Positions 1-5,074 of a DNA stretch of 7,187 bases are shown one piece after another; positions within the stretch are counted from its first letter, which is position 1, and each line of letters opens with the position of its first letter. Origin of the DNA: Candidatus Delongbacteria bacterium (GTDB taxonomy: Bacteria > CAIWAD01 > BS150m-G50); the NCBI GenBank assembly GCA_016784425.1, contig JADHUQ010000122.1, positions 1 to 7,187 on the forward strand, written 5' to 3'. The position numbers and the translations under genes are program-made. The notes beneath the pieces are model-generated. The model did not search any database, was not told the origin of the DNA, and saw nothing but the letters and a program-made list of their open reading frames with translations.

Positions 1-208
1 GTTCCAGATCATCCGCCAGCCGGGTTGAATCGGCGAGGGAATCCACCCGTACTGTCAGAGCACGGATAACCACTTCCGGCTGGGTACGACCCAGACCGGC
101 CAGTGTCAGCGAACTCACCCTCGGATCAGCGGTCAGCAACAATGGTGTTAAGAGTAACGGTAGCCAGAGCCACCGCAGGGGGGGGGTAAATACGCAAACG
201 GTCCTCAC
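1..208 (-). CDS. Exported POTRA-domain (Omp85/BamA/TamA-like) outer membrane protein, N-terminal part
   Basis: Partial gene; 69 codons are visible before the window edge. The reading begins at a GTG (208-206), the only standard start codon after the in-frame TGA that ends punA. Residues 1-27 look like a Sec signal peptide: basic residues at 2 and 12, a Leu/Trp-rich core at 13-26, and a likely cleavage after TA (26-27). Residues 30-69 fit the opening of a POTRA domain: a beta strand (RVSSLTLAGLG), then the R-T-x-P-E-V-V-I-R pattern (41-49) typical of the first POTRA helix of Omp85 proteins, and a second helix. Omp85 proteins sit in the outer membrane and insert or export proteins. It follows punA by 6 bases with no strong ribosome site, so translation is probably coupled. 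A run of nine C in the coding strand lies just before the hydrophobic core. The barrel is not visible; a FtsQ- or ShlB-type POTRA protein is the alternative. The family call is by pattern recognition. Confidence 0.66.
   Translation of the reverse strand, partial: MRTVCVFTPPLRWLWLPLLLTPLLLTADPRVSSLTLAGLGRTQPEVVIRALTVRVDSLADSTRLADDLE
178..186. repeat. G9 homopolymer (C9 in the coding strand) inside the POTRA protein leader
   Basis: Nine consecutive G on the plus strand, read as Pro-Pro codons at residues 8-11 of the signal peptide. It is the longest mononucleotide run I found in the window. A one-base length change would shift the frame between the GTG start and the hydrophobic core. It may be a slippage site or a sequencing-sensitive spot. 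Confidence 0.9.
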
Positions 209-214
209 TGCTAA

Positions 215-1027
215 TCAGATCCGGCGGATGATCTCACCCACCAGCCGGGTAAACTTCTCCTTCACCCGGTCGGCCGTTTCGGTAACTTCGGTGTGATCGA
301 GTGGACCAGAGGCAATACCGCTGGCCAGATTGGTGATACAGGAGATCCCCAGCACCCTGATTCCAAGATAACTGGCGTAGATCACCTCCGGAATGGTCGA
401 CATGCAGGCAGCATCCGCGCCGAGTCGATCCATCATACGGATCTCCGCCGGGGTTTCATAACTGGGTCCGGAAAGCCCCATCAGAATCCCGCGCTGGAGT
501 GCTATCCCCAGCTCATGTCCGATAGTGGAAGCGCTCTCAATCCAGGCGGGATCATAAGGGGCGCTCATATCGGGAAAACGGGGACCCAGCGTCTCATCGT
601 TGACCCCCAGCAGCGGATTCATCCCCATCAGGTTGATGTGATCGGTAATCAGCATCAGGTCACCCGGGGAGAACTGGCGGTTGATCCCACCGGCGGCATT
701 GGTCACCAGCAGTCGGTCGCAACCGAGCTGCCGGGCAATCATCACCGGCAACACCACGGCCTGGGCGGCGTAACCCTCGTAAAAGTGGATACGTCCCTGG
801 AAAGCCAGTACCACTTTTTCGTCAAGTCGCCCCAGGACTATGCGTCCGGCATGCCCCGGTACGGTTGAGTGGGGATAACCGGGAATTTCCGTGGTAGGCA
901 GCGTTTTGATCGGGTCGAGTCGATCGGCAAATTCACCGAGACCGGAACCGAGTATGACAGTAATATCAGGCTGCGTTCCTGCCAGCAGCTTGCCCGCCTC
1001 CCGTGCGGTATCAAGATAAGGGTTCAT
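215..1027 (-). CDS. punA: Purine nucleoside phosphorylase, trimeric PNP class
   Basis: A 270-residue cytosolic enzyme that splits purine (deoxy)nucleosides with phosphate into free base and (deoxy)ribose-1-phosphate. The length and motifs fit the trimeric, 6-oxopurine-preferring class (mammalian PNP, Bacillus PunA). Phosphate-site GSGLG is at 27-31, GRIHFYEGY at 78-86 includes His81, and VTNAAGG is at 108-114. The purine pocket Glu191 sits in GPSYET, Met209 in CMSTIPE, and Asn233 in ITN. These align with human His86, Glu201, Met219 and Asn243, so the active site looks complete, and Glu/Asn in the base pocket favours guanosine and inosine over adenosine. The ATG (1027-1025) overlaps the nupC stop by four bases (ATGA), and a GGGAG lies about 10 bases upstream, which supports translational coupling. 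It is the fifth gene of the salvage operon. No broken or missing residue was seen. Confidence 0.95.
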   Translation of the reverse strand: MNPYLDTAREAGKLLAGTQPDITVILGSGLGEFADRLDPIKTLPTTEIPGYPHSTVPGHAGRIVLGRLDEKVVLAFQGRIHFYEGYAAQAVVLPVMIARQLGCDRLLVTNAAGGINRQFSPGDLMLITDHINLMGMNPLLGVNDETLGPRFPDMSAPYDPAWIESASTIGHELGIALQRGILMGLSGPSYETPAEIRMMDRLGADAACMSTIPEVIYASYLGIRVLGISCITNLASGIASGPLDHTEVTETADRVKEKFTRLVGEIIRRI

Positions 1028-2328
1028 GGGATAATCACTCCCGCGATAGTGGCGGTGATCCAGGAGGCGATCGCACCACCGAACATCGCTTTGAGTCCCA
1101 GCCGGGAAAGGTCGCTGCGGCGGTTTGGGGCCAGGGCGGAAATACCCCCGATCTGGATACCGATGGAACTGAAGTTGGCAAAGCCGCAGAGAGCGTAAGT
1201 TGCAATGATCTGCGCCCGTTCCGAGATAACACCGCCCTGCATGTACTCCCCCAGCTGGGCGTAGGCGACAAATTCATTGACCGAGAGCTTGATACCGAGC
1301 AGGTTGCCGATCTGGGTGGCGTCACTCCAGGGAACCCCCATCAGAAAAGCGAGTGGTGCCAGCAGTGTCCCGAAAATGGTCTGGAGGCTACCCGGTACCC
1401 ACCCTTTGAACTCACCACCGGCGAGTTGTACCCCCTCCAGCCAGCGACCATCTATCAGTGCGTCGAGATAGCCGAGCACCCAGTCGAAGAAAGCGATGAT
1501 GGAGATGAAAGCGATCAGCATGGCGCCGACGTTGACCGCCAGCTTGAGACCGTCGGTTGTACCACGGGCGGCGGCATCGATCAGGTTGCGGCCGGCGTCG
1601 ATTTCCGGCATCTCCACATTACCGGCCGTCTGGGATTGTTCTGTTTCCGGATAGATGATCTTGGCCACCACCAGTGCCGCCGGGGCCGACATTACCGAAG
1701 CCACGATCAGGTGCCCCGCCGGAATACCCATGCCGATATACCCCGCCAGCACACCACCGGCGATGGTGGCGAAACCACCGACCATGACGGTGAGCAGTTC
1801 CGACTGGGTCATCTTATCCAGGAAGGGGCGTATCAACAATGGAGCCTCGGTCTGACCGACAAAGATGTTGGCGGTCACCGAGAGAGTTTCCGAACCGCTG
1901 GTTCCCAGCGCTTTCTGCATGAACCTGGCCAGAAACCGGATAAAACGCTGCATGATACCGAGGTAGTAGAGCATCGACATGAAAGCGGAGAAGAAAATGA
2001 TGGTCGGTAATACCAGAAAGGCGAACTGGAAACCGAATCCGGGCCAGTAAGATCCATCGGTAAAGAAATGTCCGGCGTCGGCGAGGTTGCCGAACAGGAA
2101 ACGGGAACCCTGTTCGGAAAGTGCCAGGAAGCTCTTGACCAACGTCGCGAACCACTTGAAAAAGTCCTGCCCCGGCTGCCAGTAAAGCAGCAGGAATCCG
2201 AGTACAAACTGGATACTCAAACCAACGACCACGGTGCGGTAGTTGATTCGTTTCTTGTTGTTGGACATCAGCCAGGCGATACCCAGCAGTGCGACGACTC
2301 CGAGCAGACTCATCAGACGGGCGAGCAT
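1024..2328 (-). CDS. nupC: Concentrative nucleoside transporter, NupC/CNT family
   Basis: A 434-residue inner-membrane protein that imports nucleosides by cation symport. Hydrophobic segments fill most of the chain: about 4-21, 32-50, 100-124, 178-225, 262-287, 313-332 and 411-432. The CNT signatures are present: GQTEAP (158-163) in the first re-entrant hairpin, SVNEF (349-353) with Glu352, and FANFSSIG (383-390) with Asn385 and Ser388. These match the residues that contact the base and ribose in Vibrio cholerae CNT. The length is nearer to that protein (418) than to E. coli NupC (400); whether Na+ or H+ drives it cannot be settled by eye. The ATG (2328-2326) shares its A with the tdk stop (TAATG). 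An AGGAGG (2341-2336) sits seven bases upstream, inside the end of tdk. Its position between kinases and phosphorylase fits uptake feeding both branches. Confidence 0.96.
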   Translation of the reverse strand: MLARLMSLLGVVALLGIAWLMSNNKKRINYRTVVVGLSIQFVLGFLLLYWQPGQDFFKWFATLVKSFLALSEQGSRFLFGNLADAGHFFTDGSYWPGFGFQFAFLVLPTIIFFSAFMSMLYYLGIMQRFIRFLARFMQKALGTSGSETLSVTANIFVGQTEAPLLIRPFLDKMTQSELLTVMVGGFATIAGGVLAGYIGMGIPAGHLIVASVMSAPAALVVAKIIYPETEQSQTAGNVEMPEIDAGRNLIDAAARGTTDGLKLAVNVGAMLIAFISIIAFFDWVLGYLDALIDGRWLEGVQLAGGEFKGWVPGSLQTIFGTLLAPLAFLMGVPWSDATQIGNLLGIKLSVNEFVAYAQLGEYMQGGVISERAQIIATYALCGFANFSSIGIQIGGISALAPNRRSDLSRLGLKAMFGGAIASWITATIAGVIIP

Positions 2329-2897
2329 TATTCATCCTCCTCGTCAGGTGGTTCGTAACAGTTACGACAACGTGCTTCATAAATATCAGAGGCGCCTACC
2401 ACAACCTTACGGCTGTCGCTGGTAATACGCTGGGTACGGTTGGCCGGGTTGCCACATTGCATACAGATCGCCAGGGCCTTGGTAATGTACTCCGCCCGGG
2501 CGAGCAGTTGTGGAATTGGTTCAAAGGGTTTCGTTCTGAAGTCGGTATCCAGACCGGCAACAATGACTCGCTTACCGGCGTCGGCGAGGGCTTCACAGAC
2601 CGCCACCAGCGACTCGTCAAAGAACTGCGCTTCGTCGATACCGATTACCTGTGCTTCCATGGCCAGCTCCTCGATCTCCTGGGGGGTATCGACCGCCACG
2701 GAGGGGATGCGGGCCTCGGAATGACTGACGATATGATCGGTGCTGAAACGGTCATCGATTTTCGGCTTGAAAATGGCCACCCGTTGCTTGGCAATCTGGG
2801 CACGCCGGAGGCGACGGATCAACTCCTCGGTTTTACCGCTGAACATCGGACCGCAGACCACCTCAATCCAGCCGCAGTCTCTGTTAATAACATTCAC
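2328..2897 (-). CDS. tdk: Thymidine kinase (type II, zinc-ribbon)
   Basis: A 189-residue cytosolic kinase that converts thymidine and deoxyuridine to the 5'-monophosphates with ATP. Visible elements are the P-loop GPMFSGKT (16-23), a following basic helix ELIRRLRRA, and DEAQFF (88-93) with Glu89 as the expected catalytic base. The lasso region lies around 150-175, and four zinc ligands are Cys145, Cys148, Cys177 and Cys180. All residues expected for activity are present. The subtype, with GPMFSGKTEELIRRLRRAQ, resembles Firmicutes and FCB-group enzymes rather than the shorter enteric motif. The C-terminus is acidic (EPPDEEDE). The start is GTG (2897-2895), overlapping the udk stop as GTGA and preceded by AGGAGG at seven bases. 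The nearby ATG (2893-2891) is out of frame. With Cdd upstream, it can take dU made from deoxycytidine toward dUMP and dTMP. Confidence 0.96.
   Translation of the reverse strand: MNVINRDCGWIEVVCGPMFSGKTEELIRRLRRAQIAKQRVAIFKPKIDDRFSTDHIVSHSEARIPSVAVDTPQEIEELAMEAQVIGIDEAQFFDESLVAVCEALADAGKRVIVAGLDTDFRTKPFEPIPQLLARAEYITKALAICMQCGNPANRTQRITSDSRKVVVGASDIYEARCRNCYEPPDEEDE
2336..2341 (-). promoter_or_regulatory. Ribosome binding site of nupC
   Basis: A full AGGAGG on the minus strand, seven bases before the nupC ATG and embedded in the last codons of tdk. It fixes the nupC start and means nupC can load ribosomes on its own despite overlapping tdk. Confidence 0.8.
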
Positions 2898-3547
2898 CCT
2901 CTATCCTCCTGTTGCTCCCTCTCGTCGAATTCCCGTAAGAAAGCCTGTATCTTGGTTTTGATCAGGTCGATAGCCACTTCGTTCTCCCCCCCTTCCGGGA
3001 TAATGATGTCGGCATAGCGTTTGGATGGTTCGATGAACTGCATATGCATCGGGCGCACCACCTCCAGGTATTGACGGATGACATCATCGAGATCGCGGCC
3101 ACGCTCCTTGATATCCCGCTCCAGCCGACGGATAAAGCGGATATCTGCATCCGCCTGCACGAACAGCTTTACATCCAGCAGCTGCCGTAGATCGGGATCA
3201 TCCAGCAGCAGGATGCCCTCAACCATGATGATGCGCTGTCCACTGAGATGGACGGTGCGGTCGGTGCGGGTGTGCTGCACATAGTCGTAGATGGGCATCT
3301 CCACGCTGCCCCCATTCATCAGCAGCGTCAGGTGAGAGATAAGCAGCGCCTTGTCAAAAGCGGAGGGGTGATCGAAGTTGTGTTTTTTGCGCTCCTCCAG
3401 TGGCAGGTGGCTGAGATCCCGGTAGTAAGCGTCCTGTTCCATGATGGTAACCTGATCGGATCCGAGCGCCCTGAAAATATTGCGCGCCGCCGAAGTCTTG
3501 CCGCTACCGGTGCCACCGGCGATACCGATGATAACGCATTTCTTCAT
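2894..3547 (-). CDS. udk: Uridine kinase
   Basis: A 217-residue cytosolic P-loop kinase that phosphorylates uridine and cytidine to UMP and CMP. The Walker A is GGTGSGKT (11-18). QDAYYRD (38-44) carries the likely catalytic Asp39, and the uridine kinase block NFDHPSAFD spans 57-65. The nucleoside-contact YDY is at 87-89, VEGILLL at 109-115 corresponds to the Walker B side, and RRLERDIKERGRD (140-152) forms the lid with arginines. The tail is charged and nonconserved (EFDEREQQEDRG). The length matches bacterial Udk (about 210-215). The ATG (3547-3545) overlaps the cdd stop as ATGA; its own ribosome site is weak (AGG about eight bases upstream), so it probably relies on coupling to cdd. It acts directly after Cdd, taking uridine formed by deamination to UMP. 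Confidence 0.97.
   Translation of the reverse strand: MKKCVIIGIAGGTGSGKTSAARNIFRALGSDQVTIMEQDAYYRDLSHLPLEERKKHNFDHPSAFDKALLISHLTLLMNGGSVEMPIYDYVQHTRTDRTVHLSGQRIIMVEGILLLDDPDLRQLLDVKLFVQADADIRFIRRLERDIKERGRDLDDVIRQYLEVVRPMHMQFIEPSKRYADIIIPEGGENEVAIDLIKTKIQAFLREFDEREQQEDRG
2905..2910 (-). promoter_or_regulatory. Ribosome binding site that sets the GTG start of tdk
   Basis: A perfect AGGAGG on the minus strand, seven bases before GTG at 2897. It lies within the last codons of udk. This spacing supports GTG as the real tdk start, since no in-frame ATG is available nearby. Confidence 0.82.
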
Positions 3548-3951
3548 TTACTGCCTGCAAGGTAGGAATTACTGAAACCGTGCGGCATCAGCTCGTTCAG
3601 GGTGTAACTCTTGCTGGTGCCGGCCAGGTTGACCATGTGAACCTGCAGTGTGGGAGCAAACTCCGACATCACCTGCAGGCAGGCGCCACAGGGGGGGGTG
3701 GGAATCGCAGTATCGGTAACGATGACAATGGCGGCAAACTCCCGTTGACCGGCGGTAACCGCTTTAAAAACCGCTATCCGCTCGGCGCAGACCGAAAGCC
3801 CATAGGAGCTGTTCTCCACATTGGCGCCGGTGAAGATCTGTCCATCAGTGGTGAGCAGGGCCGCGCCGACATGGAAATTGGAGTAAGGAGCCCAGGCCTG
3901 TTCCCGGGCTGCAGTCGCGGCTTCTGTCAGCGCTGTCAGTTTATCATCCAT
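3544..3951 (-). CDS. cdd: Cytidine deaminase, short homotetrameric type
   Basis: A 135-residue zinc enzyme that deaminates cytidine and deoxycytidine to uridine and deoxyuridine in the cytosol. The substrate motif PYSNFHVGAAL spans 22-32, followed by TGANVENSSYG (41-51). The zinc site is C55-A-E57 plus PCGAC with Cys88 and Cys91; Glu57 is the proton shuttle. Three cysteines and about 135 residues mark the tetrameric type (B. subtilis, human), not the long E. coli dimer. The frame stays open upstream to 4263, but I chose the ATG at 3951-3949 because it starts at the conserved family N-terminus, has GGGAGG four bases upstream, and lies downstream of a promoter-like sequence. It is the first gene of the operon. 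The codons for the zinc motif contain a C8 run (3691-3698), which is in frame here. Confidence 0.96.
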   Translation of the reverse strand: MDDKLTALTEAATAAREQAWAPYSNFHVGAALLTTDGQIFTGANVENSSYGLSVCAERIAVFKAVTAGQREFAAIVIVTDTAIPTPPCGACLQVMSEFAPTLQVHMVNLAGTSKSYTLNELMPHGFSNSYLAGSK

Positions 3952-3955
3952 GATT

Positions 3956-3961
3956 CCTCCC
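3956..3961 (-). promoter_or_regulatory. Ribosome binding site of cdd
   Basis: GGGAGG on the minus strand, four bases before the ATG at 3951. The spacing is slightly short, but it is the only strong site near the family-consistent start, and it argues against the longer upstream extension of the frame. Confidence 0.7.
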
Positions 3962-4003
3962 GTGAGCTGCGGGCCTCCCGAAATTTGTAGAACGAAGGAT
4001 AAA

Positions 4004-4031
4004 AATATACAGCTGTCCGGTTCTGATGCAA
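4004..4031 (-). promoter_or_regulatory. Candidate sigma70-type promoter of the nucleoside operon
   Basis: On the minus strand, TTGCAT (4031-4026) lies 16 bases before TATATT (4009-4004). The -10 matches TATAAT at five of six positions; the -35 matches only three. The predicted transcript would start around 3997, giving a leader of about 45 bases before cdd. The match to a housekeeping consensus is moderate and the start is not proven. Confidence 0.45.
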
Positions 4032-4070
4032 GCAGGGGGGGATCGAGAGTAGCCCGCGAGGTTGCTGAAG

Positions 4071-4084
4071 TGTGAAATGTGAAA
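4071..4084. repeat. Tandem heptamer TGTGAAA x2
   Basis: Two perfect adjacent copies of TGTGAAA (4071-4077 and 4078-4084) lie about 40-53 bases upstream of the candidate -35 of the operon. Their TGTGA core resembles a CRP half-site, but the two copies are in the same orientation and seven bases apart, so this is not a standard CRP palindrome. An activator or repressor site is possible. Confidence 0.6.
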
Positions 4085-4087
4085 AGG

Positions 4088-4106
4088 ATCAATCTCCAGG
4101 ATTGAT
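4088..4106. repeat. Inverted repeat ATCAATC-N5-GATTGAT
   Basis: Perfect seven-base arms (4088-4094 and 4100-4106) flank a five-base loop. It sits immediately next to the tandem heptamer and upstream of the operon promoter. The dyad could be an operator for a dimeric regulator. As RNA on the minus strand it is a hairpin followed by CCTTTT, so a weak terminator for the upstream AMMECR1 gene is the other reading. Confidence 0.5.
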
Positions 4107-4307
4107 TTCCCTCAACAGTCACCAGGGTATGATGATCCTTTACCCGCCGGCAGGTATCTGACAGCACCACTCGGTCTGGTAAATATGGACAGGTTTCGGC
4201 AACATGCAATATCTCCGCCAGGACCACTCCTGCCCTTCTCAGAATCCCGGATGGCGTATTCAAAAAAGGTCTTTCAGCTCTTTGTCGCTTGCGTGATGTG
4301 CTTTGTC

Positions 4308-4856
4308 TTACTCAGAGAATACCAGAGCCGTGAACAGCTGAAAACGGCAATCTTCTCCCCGCCAGGCGTCGCTGGGGAGTCCTGCTTTAAGTGCCAGGTG
4401 AGTAAGAGTTGTCTCCGGGTCCCAACCCTGCTCCGGCGCGACCTGGGGCAGAAACACCGCCTGGTGGAAACCTTTGCGCAGCAGTACGCCATGAGAACCT
4501 ACCTCAAAATCCCGCCAGCTGTCCGCCTGCCACAGGGGCGAGAGCACCGATATCTCCACCACGATCTGCTCCAGCTCATCCTCCAGCAGCGGAGGAAAGC
4601 GGGGATCGTCGAAGGCAGCTGCCAGCGCCATTTCCGGCACCAGTTCCAGCAGGGGCCGATCCGATTCGATATGACCGATACAGCCACGCAGGGTATTTCG
4701 CGAGTTCAGGGTGACAAAAGCACCGCAATGCTCAAGCAGATTGGGTGTGGATGTCGGCTCCGTGGCCGGCTCCCCCTGCAGACGCCAGACAATGGTGGAA
4801 CGTGCCAGTTGCAGCAGGGTTGTCCGCTCGCTGTCATTAAGGCTGTAGTCAGTCAT
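4308..4856 (-). CDS. amrA: AMMECR1-family protein (AmmeMemoRadiSam protein A-like)
   Basis: A 182-residue soluble protein covering essentially one AMMECR1 domain. Residues 45-61 hold the family core GAFVTL (45-50) followed by LRGCIG (56-61). The central block runs FDDPRFPPL (82-90), then IVVEISVLSP (98-107), and the C-terminal block reads GVLLRKG (123-129), FLPQVAPEQGW (135-145) and LKAGLPSDAW (156-165). The molecular function is not established; in many microbes the gene sits with Memo-like and radical SAM genes, and a redox or modification role has been inferred from that. Neither partner is adjacent here. The ATG (4856-4854) has AGGAG six bases upstream. It is transcribed away from secA and is separated from cdd by 356 bases, so it probably forms its own unit. 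The family call is firm; the symbol is by family convention, and the cellular role is unknown. Confidence 0.9.
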   Translation of the reverse strand: MTDYSLNDSERTTLLQLARSTIVWRLQGEPATEPTSTPNLLEHCGAFVTLNSRNTLRGCIGHIESDRPLLELVPEMALAAAFDDPRFPPLLEDELEQIVVEISVLSPLWQADSWRDFEVGSHGVLLRKGFHQAVFLPQVAPEQGWDPETTLTHLALKAGLPSDAWRGEDCRFQLFTALVFSE

Positions 4857-4895
4857 AGCCGGCTCCTTCTGGTTCAGCTGATTTGCTAACGGTTT

Positions 4896-4924
4896 ATGTT
4901 AACACCGTCGCGGCAGAATCACAA
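4896..4924 (-). promoter_or_regulatory. Candidate promoter of the AMMECR1 gene
   Basis: On the minus strand, TTGTGA (4924-4919) lies exactly 17 bases before TAACAT (4901-4896); each hexamer matches the sigma70 consensus at four of six positions. The -10 falls within an eight-base palindrome, TGTTAACA (4897-4904), itself inside arms ACGGT/ACCGT (4889-4893 and 4904-4908). The leader would be about 33 bases. A regulator binding the dyad would block this promoter. Confidence 0.42.
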
Positions 4925-5063
4925 TCGGGTAAAATTGGCGGGCGCCCGGGGGCAAACTGTTGCGTATGCAGGATTTCTGCCCTAGTTTTTAGGTCGCCTT
5001 GGCGGTAGATAAACTCAATCAAGCCACTGGCCAGGGCGGGATTTCAATCAGGGATATATGCTC

Positions 5064-5069
5064 AGGGAG
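5064..5069 (+). promoter_or_regulatory. Ribosome binding site of secA
   Basis: AGGGAG five bases before the ATG at 5075. It supports that start over ATG 5058, which is in another frame and ends after seven codons. Confidence 0.7.
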
Positions 5070-5074
5070 CCATC

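Larger units (their letters stand above)
3952..4307. other. Intergenic region upstream of the nucleoside operon
   Basis: This 356-base stretch lies between the AMMECR1 gene and cdd, both on the minus strand. It contains a probable promoter near 4004-4031, a G7 run at 4035-4041 next to its -35, a tandem heptamer at 4071-4084 and an inverted repeat at 4088-4106. A short hairpin is possible at 4219-4232 (CAGGA/TCCTG) but has no T-run. A minus-strand T6 at 4268-4263, about 40 bases after the AMMECR1 stop, follows only a weak A/G stem, so I do not call a terminator. I see no convincing gene or RNA here, although the cdd frame happens to remain open through much of it. Confidence 0.7.
4857..5074. 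other. Divergent intergenic region between the AMMECR1 gene and secA
   Basis: Besides the AMMECR1 promoter candidate, it contains a GC palindrome GGGCGCCC (4940-4947) and short hairpins GCAG/CTGC near 4968-4980, CCTA/TAGG at 4981-4993 and CGCC/GGCG near 4995-5004. TCAATCA is repeated at 5015-5021 and 5044-5050. For secA the best promoter guess is TTGCGT (4960-4965) with a 17-base gap to TAGTTT (4983-4988), only three of six in each half, so it is not called as a feature. No gene longer than a few codons is supported. Confidence 0.55.

Noticed and set aside
293..868. 191-residue plus-strand frame opposite punA
   Set aside because: Antisense to a complete PNP with all active-site residues; low-complexity composition.
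1003..2010. 335-residue plus-strand frame opposite nupC and the end of punA
   Set aside because: Antisense shadow rich in Gly, Asp, His and Gln without any recognisable domain; the minus-strand transporter is clear.
2891..2893. ATG near the tdk start as an alternative initiation codon
   Set aside because: It is out of frame with the kinase; GTG at 2897 has AGGAGG at seven bases.
3544..4263. Longer version of cdd starting at 4263 (239 residues)
   Set aside because: The extra 104 residues resemble nothing I recognise, run through the promoter-like sequence and repeats, and lack the strong ribosome site found at 3951. The short tetrameric enzyme is the family's normal length.
4263..4286. Intrinsic terminator after the AMMECR1 gene
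   Set aside because: There is a T6 on the minus strand, but the preceding stem is short, A/G-rich and needs G-T pairs, so I could not support it.
4185..4889. 234-residue plus-strand frame across the AMMECR1 gene
   Set aside because: It overlaps the whole AMMECR1 coding region antisense and has no motif or good ribosome site.
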